NCBI GenBank assembly: GCA_965242605.1
Contig: CBDESS010000004.1
Location: forward strand, 1-64,000
Direction: 5' to 3'
From: JAAXHF01 sp965242605
GTDB taxonomy: Bacteria; Desulfobacterota; Binatia; Bin18
Length of the DNA stretch: 64,000 nucleotides
Shown here: positions 23,183 to 32,026 of the stretch, in pieces
How the letters are laid out: the number at the start of each line of letters is the position of its first letter
Position numbering within the stretch: the first letter of the stretch is position 1
The notes under the pieces: model-generated
What the model was told of the DNA's origin: nothing
What the model saw: only the letters and a program-made list of their open reading frames with translations
Database searches by the model: none
Position numbers and translations under genes: made by a program

Positions 23183-24586
23183 ATGAAATTCGTATTCAAA
23201 CACCTCGGCCCTATCCACAACGCCGAACTGGAGCTCGGCGACCTGACCATCCTCGCCGGCCGCAACAACACCGGCAAGACCTATATGGCCTATACGCTGT
23301 ACGGGTTTCTTAAATTATGGAGACACGGATCTGAGTTCTGGCGAATTATTCATAGCTTGACCGAAGAATCTCTCTTACCGGACTTCAGAGAGAAAAAAAC
23401 GCGGCTCAAAACATTCATAGAGGAGGGACAGGTGAAATGGCGCGTAGACCGGGAGACGCTTCATTCGCAGCAGAAATCAATTATGCAAAAAGTGTCGCAG
23501 TCCTTCTCAAAAGAAGAACTGGCGAACATGTTTAGCGCTTCGGATGAGGATTTCGAGAGCGCGTCCATCGGGGTCGTGGTCAAAGACCAGTTTTCCGACC
23601 ATACGTCCAAAACTCTTGAATTGTCTCATGGGGACGAGCTCACAATCACATATAGCGGCGGTGAAATATGTATCTCCAGAAACGAACCGCTCAAGAAGCT
23701 TCCATCTAGTTCCGCTATCGGGTTCTCGCTCACATATCTTTATCTCTCATTTCTTTTTCCAGAAATTCTTAGCCTCAGCCCCCTTATCCTCTCCGCGGAA
23801 CGTTTCAGCATATCCCTTTTTTACAAGGAGCTGGACTTCACAAAGAATCGCTTAGTAGAGATGCTTCAAGAGAACAGAAAAAAAGACTTCCCCCTTTCGC
23901 GCGTGATGATCGACAGGGTAGCGAGTCGGTACGCTCTGCCCATCAGGGACAACATTGACTACACCAGGAATATTCCTGAGCTTCAAAAGCGACGAAGTAA
24001 ACTCTATGACTCGAAATTGTTTGAGGACATCAAGGATATGCTCGGAGGATACTACAGGAGCTCAGACGATGATATCCGGTTCATCTCAAAGGCTCGGAAA
24101 AAAAGACGTTTTGATATCCCCCTCCATATCGCTTCGTCTTCGGCCCGTGGCTTGTCCGACCTGTATTTCTTCCTGCGACATGTCGCCGAAAAGAATCAAC
24201 TCCTCATCATTGACGAGCCGGAAAGTCATCTGGACACGGCCAATCAGATTCAGTTCGCGCGTCTGCTGGCACGAGCCGTCCACGCCGGGCTGAAAGTCCT
24301 GATTACCACCCACAGCGACTACATCGTCAAGGAAATCAACAACCTGCTCATGCTGAGCAGGGATTTCAAAGACAAACCCGAGGTACTCAAAAAATACGGC
24401 TACTCAGAGCACGACTTCCTGAATCCCGCTTCGGTCCGGGCCTATGTGGCGGAAAACAACAGCCTGACACGGTGTACGGTTGACCCCTTCGGCATTGACA
24501 TGCCGGTCTTTGACATAACCATTGATGCGATCAACCGTGTTACCAGGGAACTTGAGATCCGGCTGACGCACGAAGAAGAAGAGTGA
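23183..24586 (+). CDS. AAA family ATPase (ABC/OLD-type), candidate defence ATPase
   Basis: This 467-aa protein has an ABC-type ATPase layout split by a ~280-residue insert. The Walker A GRNNTGKT is at 26-33. The insert has charged helical stretches (75-130 and 220-300). A signature-like ASSSARGLSDLYFF follows at 317-330, then Walker B LLIIDEPESH at 340-349 and an H-loop TTHSDY at 375-380. These are the hallmarks of overcoming-lysogenization (OLD)-like and AAA_15/AAA_21 ATPases common in anti-phage modules. It lies inside a broken type III-like R-M locus and is followed after one base by a PD-(D/E)xK-like gene. AT-rich stretches and AAAAAA runs in 23390-23900 differ from the flanking R-M remnants, which suggests separate acquisition. 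Start ATG 23183 follows GGAGACACCGCC. Confidence 0.85.
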   Translation: MKFVFKHLGPIHNAELELGDLTILAGRNNTGKTYMAYTLYGFLKLWRHGSEFWRIIHSLTEESLLPDFREKKTRLKTFIEEGQVKWRVDRETLHSQQKSIMQKVSQSFSKEELANMFSASDEDFESASIGVVVKDQFSDHTSKTLELSHGDELTITYSGGEICISRNEPLKKLPSSSAIGFSLTYLYLSFLFPEILSLSPLILSAERFSISLFYKELDFTKNRLVEMLQENRKKDFPLSRVMIDRVASRYALPIRDNIDYTRNIPELQKRRSKLYDSKLFEDIKDMLGGYYRSSDDDIRFISKARKKRRFDIPLHIASSSARGLSDLYFFLRHVAEKNQLLIIDEPESHLDTANQIQFARLLARAVHAGLKVLITTHSDYIVKEINNLLMLSRDFKDKPEVLKKYGYSEHDFLNPASVRAYVAENNSLTRCTVDPFGIDMPVFDITIDAINRVTRELEIRLTHEEEE

Positions 24587-24587
24587 A

Positions 24588-25325
24588 GTGGAGTTGATCT
24601 CTCAATTGAAGGCCATCCTGAAGCCAGAATTAATTCAAGAAGCAGAGTCAGATGATCCCTTCATCCTTGAGGAGTCTCCTAAAAACCAAGAAGGCACAAG
24701 GGTTGAGCTTCACGGTGTTTCAGCGCCTTTCCTGGCTGTGTGCGTGAAGAAGCTCAATCACCTGTCAGCTTTGCAGCAAGGCGCGTGGCGACAAATCTGT
24801 GACTATCTACTGATTGGGCAATCAGATGGCAACGATTATGCTGTTTTTGTCGAGTTGAAGAAGACGCTGCGAGAAGACGAAAAGCCCCGGGAGCAGCTCA
24901 GACGCTCGCTGCCGCTTTTGGAATACCTGCTTTCTGTATGCGCGGTTGAGTACAGCAGCGGAAAATCCAACCTGACAATACGCTATGTCCATATTGCCGA
25001 ACGATTGAACACCAGGTTTGCCAAGCAGGGAGGGAAAATTGAAATGACGCTATTGAAGCCGGGCTGGTCAAAACGCTTCGCGTGGTCGTGCGGGACGACG
25101 CCCTGGCCAACGCCCAGAGCTACACAAGCAAGCTCTACCACCTCTACAATGAAGCCGAGGTCAAAGAGGTCCTCAACCGCAGGGCCGAGCCGCACGAACC
25201 CCTGCCGGACCTGGTTCAGAAAGCCTATGCCCTGCTGGCCTACGACTGGCGGGAGACCGCCCGGCAATGGACCATTGAAAGCGCGGCCCGGGTGGAGCGC
25301 TTTTTTACAGCCGGAGACTGCTTGA
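24588..25325 (+). CDS. PD-(D/E)xK-like nuclease partner of the ATPase, C-terminus chimeric
   Basis: The GTG start at 24588 comes one base after the ATPase stop. Residues ~66-92 read WRQICDYLLIG...DYAVFVELKK, fitting the D...E-x-K core of PD-(D/E)xK nucleases (D72, E89, K91). A helical segment (REQLRRSLPLLEYLL) and strands follow, as in that fold. About 151 residues (to ~25040) look native. Beyond that the frame runs out of phase through the remnant of the restriction subunit, whose own frame begins with DAIEAGLVKT at ~25046. The last ~94 residues are therefore junk coding, or the gene was clipped when the junction formed. No exact family is recognised. Nuclease assignment rests on the motif and the ATPase coupling. 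Confidence 0.6.
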   Translation: MELISQLKAILKPELIQEAESDDPFILEESPKNQEGTRVELHGVSAPFLAVCVKKLNHLSALQQGAWRQICDYLLIGQSDGNDYAVFVELKKTLREDEKPREQLRRSLPLLEYLLSVCAVEYSSGKSNLTIRYVHIAERLNTRFAKQGGKIEMTLLKPGWSKRFAWSCGTTPWPTPRATQASSTTSTMKPRSKRSSTAGPSRTNPCRTWFRKPMPCWPTTGGRPPGNGPLKARPGWSAFLQPETA

Positions 25326-26160
25326 TCCCCGAAACCCGCCAGCCCGACCGTACCCTGCAGGTAGACTCCCGGGTGCTGGAGAAAGCCGAACGGGGCGAAT
25401 CTGCCGCAGCCAACAAGGACTACGCCCAACGCCGGCGCGCCGTTCTCATGGCCGCCGGTCCGGAGACGACAAGCGCGAAGCGCTGCTCAGGGCCAGCTAG
25501 GAAGAGCAACTGCGCAGCCTGGTCGATACAGTCGGCAAACGCGGTCAGGCCGGCCAGCGCCTCCAGAATGTGATCTCGGTCGCCATGCTGTCAGAGGGCT
25601 GGGACGCGGCCAATGTGACCCACATCATGGGCCGGCGGGCCTTTACCAGCCAGTTGTTATGCGAGCAGGTCATTGGCCGAGGGCTGCGCCGGGTGTCCTG
25701 TGAGGTGGACAAGGAAGGCCGCTTCCTGCCCGAATATGTCAATATCTTTGGCATACCGCTGTCCATCTTCCAGGAGCTCGGCCAAGGTGGGGACGCCCCG
25801 CCACCACCCAAGCCCAGCGTACAGGGCGAGGTCGTGCCGGGCCGCAATCAGTTCAAGATCCGCTGGCCAAATGTGGCCCGAGTCGAAACAGCGCCGCGGC
25901 CAAGCCTGCTCCAAGCCTGCTTATGGACTGGGAGACGGTAGAGCCGCTGACCCTGGACCCCATGCAGACGCCTATCTCGGCTGAACTCGTCCCGGCGCTG
26001 GCCGGCCAGACCGACCTGTCTGAAGTCAGCGCCATTGAGTTGGAACGCGAGGTCGGGGAGCTTCAACTGAAAATCTGCTCTTCCGGGCCGCCGGCAAGCT
26101 GTATGTGCAGAGCGCCGACGCCTGCTCGGGCAACTGCCAATACTTGGCAGTACAGATGTT
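25043..26160 (+). pseudogene. Degraded type III-like restriction subunit (helicase) remnant
   Basis: Pieces of one helicase/restriction protein lie in order but in several frames. They are DAIEAGLVKT...VVVRDDALANAQ (from 25046) and DKREALLRAS followed by an in-frame TAG, then EEQLRSLVDTVGKRGQAGQR. Next come SVAMLSEGWDAANVTHIMG and the motif VI segment QVIGRGLRRVS (~25670), then EYVNIFGIPLSIFQ. Last are DWETVEPLTLDPMQTPISAE (~25925) and LFRAAGKLYVQSADA (~26080). The N-terminal helicase half (Walker A, DExx) is absent. It pairs with the methyltransferase stub at 22363, so the original mod-res operon was split by the ATPase module and lost its middle. Confidence 0.8.
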
Positions 26161-26234
26161 GTCTTTGCCTCGGCACATATCCGGGATGTGGTCATGGGGC
26201 ATGCGTCATTGCGGATCAGACAGAGAGATGCTCC

Positions 26235-26482
26235 ATGAACACGGCTCAACAAAAGATGCCGCTGAGCTTGCAGAACTTCCCGGCCTCAGTCCCGCCGACG
26301 GGGCTGAAGTCCAACTCCGTAGCGACCCGAACGACGTAATCATTGAGGCCGGACACAAATCACCCATCAGCAGATCGCAAAACTGGCCCGCACCTCCCGA
26401 CCACGGGTCACGGCGATTCTCAGCCGCAACACAAAGGACGCATCCACCGACCTGATGATCCGCGCATCATGGCCACTTGAGG
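26235..26482 (+). pseudogene. Possible broken XRE/HTH regulator or antitoxin remnant
   Basis: An ATG at 26235 opens a frame that stops after ~34 residues (MNTAQQKMPLSLQNFP...). In another frame, HQQIAKLARTSRPRVTAILS (about 26372-26431) reads like a helix-turn-helix, followed by RNTKDASTDLMIR. This resembles the C-terminal half of XRE-type antitoxins. The pieces are separated by at least one frameshift, and the end overlaps the stop of the dioxygenase gene on the other strand. Assignment is tentative. Confidence 0.35.
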
Positions 26483-27379
26483 CTATCGGGCCACGCTGAC
26501 GTTCTCAGCCGCAGCCTCTTCCTGAATGTCAAGCGTTGTCACCCGGCGCAGTTCGCGGGGGTATGTGGTGTCCTCAAAGGGCCGGGCGCGGTGCATGGTG
26601 GCCCGGTTGTCGTAGACGACCAGGTCGCCGACCCGCCACCTGTGCCGATAGACAAAGGCCGGCTGGGTGGCGTGCTCAATCAGCTCCAGCAGCAGCAGCC
26701 GGCCTTCGGGCAGCGGCCAGTCCATGATCTGCGAGGCGTGGGCGGCAATGTAGAGCGACTTGCGCCCTGAGCCTGGCAGGGTCCGAACCAGGGGGTGGAC
26801 CGCGCCCCTCAGCATCTCCTGCTCTTGTGGCGAGAACGCAAAGCCCAGGACTTGGCGCGAGTGGGCGATTGAATGGTGGGCCCGCAGGCCCTCCAGCCGG
26901 GCTTTCAGCTCGGGTGAGAGGGCGTCGTAGGCCGCCCGCATATCGGCATATTCGGTATCGGCCCCGACCGGCGGGATGACCCGGGCGAACAGCATGGAAT
27001 AGCGCCCGGGCGGGTCCTGGAAGGAGGCGTCGGTGTGCCACAGCCGGTTGCCCAGACCGTACATGCGCCGGCGGTCGTCGGCCGGCTGAATCTGACCGTC
27101 GTCGGTCAGGTTTGAGACATCGGCCAGAGCCTCGTTGCCGAAGCGGTTCTTTTTGAGGGCGCTGATGCCGGTCTTAGTGTGCAGCTCGCCGTCCAGCCGA
27201 CGGGCAAAGGCCAGGTGCTCCTCATCGCTGAAGCGCTGGCCCCGGAAGACCAGCAGCGCGTATGCGTCCATGCCGGCCCGGAGTTCGGCCAGAGTTTGCC
27301 GGTCGTGAACCCGGCGGAGATCAAGCCCGGCCACCTCAGCGGCAAAATGGGGGTGCAGTTTCCGAAATGTTACAGCCAT
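26483..27379 (-). CDS. TauD/TfdA family alpha-ketoglutarate-dependent dioxygenase
   Basis: This 298-aa enzyme is predicted to be a non-haem iron(II), 2-oxoglutarate-dependent oxygenase that hydroxylates a small substrate; family members act on taurine, 2,4-D and others. The iron ligands are visible: H-x-D in RLWHTDASFQ (~117) and the distal His in NRATMHRARPFEDT (~260). The 2-oxoglutarate arginine follows in PRELRRVTTLDI (~275). Length and motif spacing are typical. AAGGAGG precedes ATG 27379. It diverges from the LLM oxidoreductase gene at 27538, leaving a 158-bp shared upstream region. The substrate is not predictable. Confidence 0.9.
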   Translation of the reverse strand: MAVTFRKLHPHFAAEVAGLDLRRVHDRQTLAELRAGMDAYALLVFRGQRFSDEEHLAFARRLDGELHTKTGISALKKNRFGNEALADVSNLTDDGQIQPADDRRRMYGLGNRLWHTDASFQDPPGRYSMLFARVIPPVGADTEYADMRAAYDALSPELKARLEGLRAHHSIAHSRQVLGFAFSPQEQEMLRGAVHPLVRTLPGSGRKSLYIAAHASQIMDWPLPEGRLLLLELIEHATQPAFVYRHRWRVGDLVVYDNRATMHRARPFEDTTYPRELRRVTTLDIQEEAAAENVSVAR

Positions 27380-27537
27380 GCCGGCCCCTCCTTGTCATGC
27401 GGCCCGCTCAGGATGACAGAAACCTACGGTTTTCCAGGCCCGGGGTCAACGAAGACGGCTGCCGATTCTGACGGGCATAGCCCCGCCCGGCCTGAACCGC
27501 TATGCTCTGCTGTCAAAAGACTATACAGGAGGTCGGT

Positions 27538-28413
27538 ATGGATATCGGAAAAGTTGGCATCTGGTTTTTTCTGGACAGCATGAGCGCACCGGACAGCGCG
27601 GCCTTTGCCCAATCGGTCGAAAAAGCCGGCTATAAGACGCTGTGGATTCCTGAGGCGGTCGGGCGTGAGCCGTTTGCCCACACCGCCTATCTGCTGAGCA
27701 ACACGGAAACCCTCAACCTGGCCACTGGGATTGCCAATATCTGGGCGCGGGACGCCTATACGATGGCCACGGCCACCAACACCGTCGCCGAGCTGTCGGG
27801 CGGCCGCTTTGTGCTGGGCATTGGCGTCAGCCATAAACCGCTGGTCTCCAACCTGCGCGGCCACAGCTACGACAAGCCCTACAGCTATATGAAGGACTAC
27901 CTGCCCAAACTCAAGGATGTCTTCTATCAGGCCCCCAAGCCGCCTGAGCCGGCCCCGATCCTCATCGCCGCCCTGCACCCCAAGATGCTGGCCCTGTCCG
28001 CGGAGCAGGCCCAGGGCACGCATACCTATTTTGTGCCGCCCGAGCATACGGCCAAGGTCCGGGCCCAGATTGGTCCCGAGCCGTGGATCTGCGCCGCCCA
28101 GGCCGTTATTCTGGAAACAGACGCGACCAAGGCACGGGCTGCCGCCCGGCACTACATGAAGACCTATGTCCCCCGGCTGCCCAATTACACCAGGAACCTG
28201 AAAAATCTGGGCTGGCCGGACGAAGCCTTTGAAGACGGCTGTAGCGACGCCCTCGTCGATGCCATTGTCGCCTGGGGGAGCGAGGAAAAAGTCCAGGATC
28301 GCATTGACGCCCATCTCAAAGCCGGCGCGACCCATGTGTGCCTGCTGCCGATTCGAGCTAACGACGAAGCCCTGCCCGACCCGCGCGTTGTTGAAGCCTT
28401 CGCCCAGCGCTAA
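27538..28413 (+). CDS. LLM class F420-dependent oxidoreductase (TIGR03620-like)
   Basis: This 291-aa luciferase-like TIM-barrel protein contains GKVGIWFFLDSMSAPDSAAF at the start, then GYKTLWIPEAVGREPF and LNLATGIANIWARDAYTMA. LSGGRFVLGIGVSHKPLV follows. The sequence matches the F420-dependent subgroup rather than FMN luciferases, judged by the GIGVSH and PIRANDEALPDPR features. It would reduce or oxidise a small organic substrate using cofactor F420. ATG 27538 has AGGAGG seven bases upstream, so an ATG at 27502 was not chosen. No gene follows in the same operon. Confidence 0.85.
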   Translation: MDIGKVGIWFFLDSMSAPDSAAFAQSVEKAGYKTLWIPEAVGREPFAHTAYLLSNTETLNLATGIANIWARDAYTMATATNTVAELSGGRFVLGIGVSHKPLVSNLRGHSYDKPYSYMKDYLPKLKDVFYQAPKPPEPAPILIAALHPKMLALSAEQAQGTHTYFVPPEHTAKVRAQIGPEPWICAAQAVILETDATKARAAARHYMKTYVPRLPNYTRNLKNLGWPDEAFEDGCSDALVDAIVAWGSEEKVQDRIDAHLKAGATHVCLLPIRANDEALPDPRVVEAFAQR

Positions 28414-28747
28414 ACGCGGCCAGATGGACCAGGAACAGAGAAAGTTTACGCCAGGAGGTGTTTAGGATTCAGCCACAGACACAGGGGGGCAAGCAAGGCT
28501 GTCATACGACCTGCTGATCGGCAATGGGGTGGAGCCGCAGAACGGCTCGGCGTAGATATCGACCGGGCCGGGATGCTGCCATATCTCTGGCGAACTTATA
28601 GAAAACCGGGAAATTAATTGTCATGTTTTCCGGGGAAAGCCAGCGACAACCCTCCGCACAATCACCCCAACTCCAAACAGCCCAGCCCGTCATGAGTCCG
28701 GGCCAGACGTGTTTTTCCGGGACTGACAGGCCGCCGGCCGCCGAACC
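28414..28747. other. 334-bp gap with a possible amidohydrolase remnant
   Basis: No intact gene. A + strand fragment near 28497-28550 reads SYDLLIGNG followed by VEPQNGSA and a stop. This resembles the first residues of amidohydrolase/D-aminoacylase proteins and suggests a vanished gene. The match is short and could be chance. Confidence 0.3.
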
Positions 28748-29860
28748 TCAGTCCAAGCCGTAGACGCTGGCCGCGGTGTCACGGACGATCTTGCGCAGAT
28801 CGTCTGCCGGCAGACTGCCCAGCCGCTTGGTAACAATCTCGTGCGAACGGGGAAAGGTGGCCGCGGTGTGGGGATAGTCTGATGACCACATGGTGTTGTC
28901 CGGCCCATAGCGGTGCAGCGAATCAACGAACACCGGGTCGGCAATAAAGGTGGCGTAGACCTGACGCTTGATATACTCGCTGGCCCGCATGGGTAGCTTC
29001 ATATTGCCCAGCGAACCCAGGCGATGCTGGACCGTATCGAGCCGGTACATGAAATACGGCATCCAGCCGACATCATTCTCAGCCGAGACAATTTTCAGCT
29101 TGGGGAACTTCTCCAGCACCCCGCCGTATACCAGTACCGAAATTGAGCGCTCAATCTGGTGGTGCAGAGTCGCCAGCGACAGCAGAAAGGCGTTGCCGCC
29201 GGCCGGGTTCGCCCCGGTCCCGCTCCGGGCGGTCAGAATATGCAGCGACAGCGGCATGTTCAGGTCCTGGGCGGCGGCCCAGAATGGCTCATAATCGGGG
29301 TGGCTGTAGGGACGGTCATCGGGCGGCTCGGCCCAGACCATCGCCCCCCGCATGCCCAGCTTGGCGATACGCTGGAGTTCGGCCACCGCCGAAGGAATAT
29401 CCTCAAGGGTGATCAGCCCCAGCGGAATCAGCCGCTTCAGGTCATAGCTGCAATACTCAGTGGCCCAGTCGTTAAACGCCTTGAAGCACGAGAGGCGCAG
29501 CTCGGCATCGTCTAGCCCGAACAGCGGCATGCCCATTGAGGTGTAGATCACCTCGGCGTCCACGCCGTCGCGGTCCTGGTCAGCAATCCGGTAGGCCGGG
29601 TCCCAGACGCTCTTGGGGGCTTGGTCAAAGCCCTTCTTGTTGTGCTCCTTGAGTTCACCCGAGGGTACGCCGGCACCAAAGAAGCCGGCCACCGACATAG
29701 GGGTGATGTTCTCACACACAAACCACTCGCCCTGACGGCCGCCTAACCCGACGACCGTCTTGGGAGCACGGTCACGAAACTTCTGGTCTATGCGCTCGGC
29801 CCACATGGTGGGCGGCTCAACAAAATGCGAATCTGCCGAGATCAGCTTATAGTCTGCCAT
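28748..29860 (-). CDS. Amidohydrolase_2 family metal-dependent hydrolase
   Basis: This 370-aa TIM-barrel protein belongs to the group that includes ACMSD and gamma-resorcylate decarboxylase. It would catalyse hydrolysis or decarboxylation of a ring or carboxylate substrate at a metal centre. The first metal motif is ISADSHFVEPP (D10, H12). The barrel histidine is in MPLSLHILTA (~215). The C-terminal acid is in TMWSSDYPHTAATFP (~335). ATG 29860 has GGAGG upstream. The reading frame stays open far beyond (to 31405), but that extension is antisense to the M81 peptidase gene. It diverges from that gene across 144 bp. Confidence 0.9.
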   Translation of the reverse strand: MADYKLISADSHFVEPPTMWAERIDQKFRDRAPKTVVGLGGRQGEWFVCENITPMSVAGFFGAGVPSGELKEHNKKGFDQAPKSVWDPAYRIADQDRDGVDAEVIYTSMGMPLFGLDDAELRLSCFKAFNDWATEYCSYDLKRLIPLGLITLEDIPSAVAELQRIAKLGMRGAMVWAEPPDDRPYSHPDYEPFWAAAQDLNMPLSLHILTARSGTGANPAGGNAFLLSLATLHHQIERSISVLVYGGVLEKFPKLKIVSAENDVGWMPYFMYRLDTVQHRLGSLGNMKLPMRASEYIKRQVYATFIADPVFVDSLHRYGPDNTMWSSDYPHTAATFPRSHEIVTKRLGSLPADDLRKIVRDTAASVYGLD

Positions 29861-30004
29861 ACTGCATTCCTCCTCAAAGTGTGTGTGCTGCTCCCTCTTG
29901 TACGCCACCTCAGCACGGTTTTCCAGGGCGGGCGCGTCTTCCCCGGCGCGCTTGGCGTGTGGTATAGCACACCAGAGGAACACGACACAGAGGAGGATAG
30001 GGTC

Positions 30005-31468
30005 ATGCGTGTTGCGGTCGGCGGCTACCTGCTTGCGGTCAATACCTTTGTTGAGCAGCGAATGGGTCTGGAGTTGTTTCAAAAATCGGTCGTGAGCGGG
30101 GATGCCTTGCTCAGTGCGGGGAGCGGGGACAGCGCCATCTATGGCTTTCTGGAAGGTGCCCGGGCTCGGCAGTGGGAGGCTGTGCCGCTCCAGTTCATGT
30201 TTCCGGGCATTGGTGGCAAAGCCACCCGGGACGCCCACGAATGGACCAAAGACGCTTTTGTGCGCCAGCTGCGCCAGGCCGGCCCGGTTGACGGCGTCTT
30301 TATCCAACTCCACGGCACCGGAGCGGCCGAGCATGTGGACGACTGTGAGGGCGACCTGCTTGCCGCCATACGCGAAACGGTCGGCGACAAGGTCGTGGTC
30401 ATAGCTTCCTTGGACGGCCACGCCAATGTCACCCCGCTGATGGTTGAACAGACCGACATGCTGCTCGGCGTCAAGACCAACCCGCACTACGACTTTGTGC
30501 CGCTTGGCCGTAAGGCGGCCCAGGTGATGTCCGGGATGTTTGACGGCAGTCTGTCGCCGACCGCGGTCTGCGCCCAACCGGCCATGGCCCCGGCCCTGCA
30601 AAAGCTCTATATTGCGCCCGGCTGGCCGATGGAACATCTGATGCGCCAGGCCCAAAATCTGGCCGCCAGCGACCCGCGCGTGCTTGACGTGTCGCTGCTG
30701 GAAGGCTTTTTCTGCTCGGAGATTCCGCACACCGGCATGAGCGTGGTGGTCACCACAGACGAGGAGCCAGACCTGGCCCGGGATATTGCCGAGCAGGTCA
30801 AAGAGGCGTGTTGGGCCAAACGGCAGTCCTTTCACACCGACATGGTATCGGTGGAAGAGGCCGTCCGCGAGGCGATAGCGACCGAGGGCGGTCCGGCCAT
30901 CCTGGGTGACCTGGCCGACAGCGGTGGGGCGGGTACGCCAGGAGACGGCACAGCCATTCTGGCCGAGTTCATCAAGCAGGGCGCGACAGGCGCGGTGGTC
31001 GGCAATATCGCCGACGCCGAGGCCGTCCAAGCCGCTATACAGGCCGGTATTGGCAAGACCGTCAGCCTCAGCGTCGGCGGCAAGGCGGATCGGTTTCACG
31101 GCGACCCGGTCGAGATTAGCGGCCGGGTGCGCTCCATCCATGAAGGCATCTTTACCACCGGGACGGCCTTCATCTCCATGACCTTTCGCCGCGGCCCGAC
31201 GGTGGTGGTTGATTGTGGCGGGATTGAGGTCATTCTGACCTCGCGGCCGGTGCTGGTGTTTGAACCCAACCACTTTCGTAGCCTGGGAATTGAGCCAACC
31301 GAGCGCAAAATTCTGGCCTGTAAAGCCGAGATGCAGCACCGGGCCGGCTTTGCCGACATCGCCGCCAAAATTATCGACGTGGATACGCCCGGTCTGGCCA
31401 CACAAATCCTCTCACGCCTGCCGTATGCAAAGATTCGGCGGCCGGTGTTCCCCCTTGACGATATCTAG
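30005..31468 (+). CDS. M81 family metallopeptidase (MlrC-like)
   Basis: This 487-aa protein is related to microcystinase C, a zinc metallopeptidase that cleaves linearised cyclic peptides and related amides. The N-terminal domain begins MRVAVGGYLLAVNTF. VIASLDGHANVTPLMVEQTD (~138) and GVKTNPHYDFVP carry candidate metal ligands, and EGFFCSEIPHTGMSV follows at ~238. The C-terminal MlrC domain contains GDLADSGGAGTPGDGTAILA (~300) and IEVILTSRPVLVFEPNHFR (~410). GAGGAGGATAG precedes ATG 30005; an in-frame start at 29825 is rejected. It converges on the CMD gene with a 6-bp gap. Microcystin as substrate is not implied. Confidence 0.88.
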   Translation: MRVAVGGYLLAVNTFVEQRMGLELFQKSVVSGDALLSAGSGDSAIYGFLEGARARQWEAVPLQFMFPGIGGKATRDAHEWTKDAFVRQLRQAGPVDGVFIQLHGTGAAEHVDDCEGDLLAAIRETVGDKVVVIASLDGHANVTPLMVEQTDMLLGVKTNPHYDFVPLGRKAAQVMSGMFDGSLSPTAVCAQPAMAPALQKLYIAPGWPMEHLMRQAQNLAASDPRVLDVSLLEGFFCSEIPHTGMSVVVTTDEEPDLARDIAEQVKEACWAKRQSFHTDMVSVEEAVREAIATEGGPAILGDLADSGGAGTPGDGTAILAEFIKQGATGAVVGNIADAEAVQAAIQAGIGKTVSLSVGGKADRFHGDPVEISGRVRSIHEGIFTTGTAFISMTFRRGPTVVVDCGGIEVILTSRPVLVFEPNHFRSLGIEPTERKILACKAEMQHRAGFADIAAKIIDVDTPGLATQILSRLPYAKIRRPVFPLDDI

Positions 31469-31474
31469 GCGGGG

Positions 31475-32026
31475 CTAAAAGCCTTTGACCCCCGTATCGA
31501 GCTGGACACCAAACGTGTTGAGGGCCATTGACACCAGATTGTACTGCCCGACGGTGAACACCACATCCATCAACTGCTGGGTGTTATAGCGCTCGCTCAG
31601 GGCCGCCCAGGTGGTATCGCTGATCAGTGCCTCAGCGTGCAGTTCGTCCGCGGCACGCAGCAGGCTGGCGTCAAACGGGGCCCAGGCCGGGTCGTCGGGG
31701 CCGTGTTTGATCCGAGCGATCTCTTCATCGCTGAGGCCCGCTTGGCGGCCGAACCGCACATGCTGGCCCCACTCATACTCGGCCTGACACAGCCAGCCGA
31801 TCCGCAGAATCAGCAGTTCCCGTTCGCGGGGCGCGAGGGTCTGGGTATCACCCATGACGTGAAAAGCCCACACATTGAACTTCTTGGCCGCCTCCCAGTG
31901 CCGGGCCAGGGTACCGATCACATTGTAGACAATCCCCTCTGTGTAGCGGGGCTCCAAGGTCTCTCGCTGCTCATCGGTCCACTCCGCTTCGGCTAAGGGA
32001 TCGATACGGGGGTGTGACAGTTTCAT
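31475..32026 (-). CDS. Carboxymuconolactone decarboxylase (CMD/AhpD-like) family protein
   Basis: This 183-aa all-helical protein has the CMD core PRERELLILRIGWLCQAEYE, then WGQHVRFGRQAGLSDEEIAR, with a single cysteine instead of AhpD's C-x-x-C. The equivalent position in many CMD proteins is E...H (AEYEWGQH), which may serve in proton relay. The C-terminal part (TQQLMDVVFTVGQYNLVSMALN) forms the usual closing helices. ATG 32026 is supported by AGGAG; an in-frame start at 32098 has no site. Likely role is in ring-cleavage or peroxide metabolism. Confidence 0.82.
   Translation of the reverse strand: MKLSHPRIDPLAEAEWTDEQRETLEPRYTEGIVYNVIGTLARHWEAAKKFNVWAFHVMGDTQTLAPRERELLILRIGWLCQAEYEWGQHVRFGRQAGLSDEEIARIKHGPDDPAWAPFDASLLRAADELHAEALISDTTWAALSERYNTQQLMDVVFTVGQYNLVSMALNTFGVQLDTGVKGF

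Noticed and set aside
28748..31405. An 885-codon minus-strand frame
   Set aside because: Only its last 370 codons are a recognisable amidohydrolase; the rest is antisense to the M81 peptidase gene. The ATG at 29860 has the ribosome site.
30005..31468. Microcystin degradation from the MlrC-like protein
   Set aside because: No mlrA, mlrB or mlrD-like genes nearby; M81 proteins occur in many bacteria with unknown substrates.
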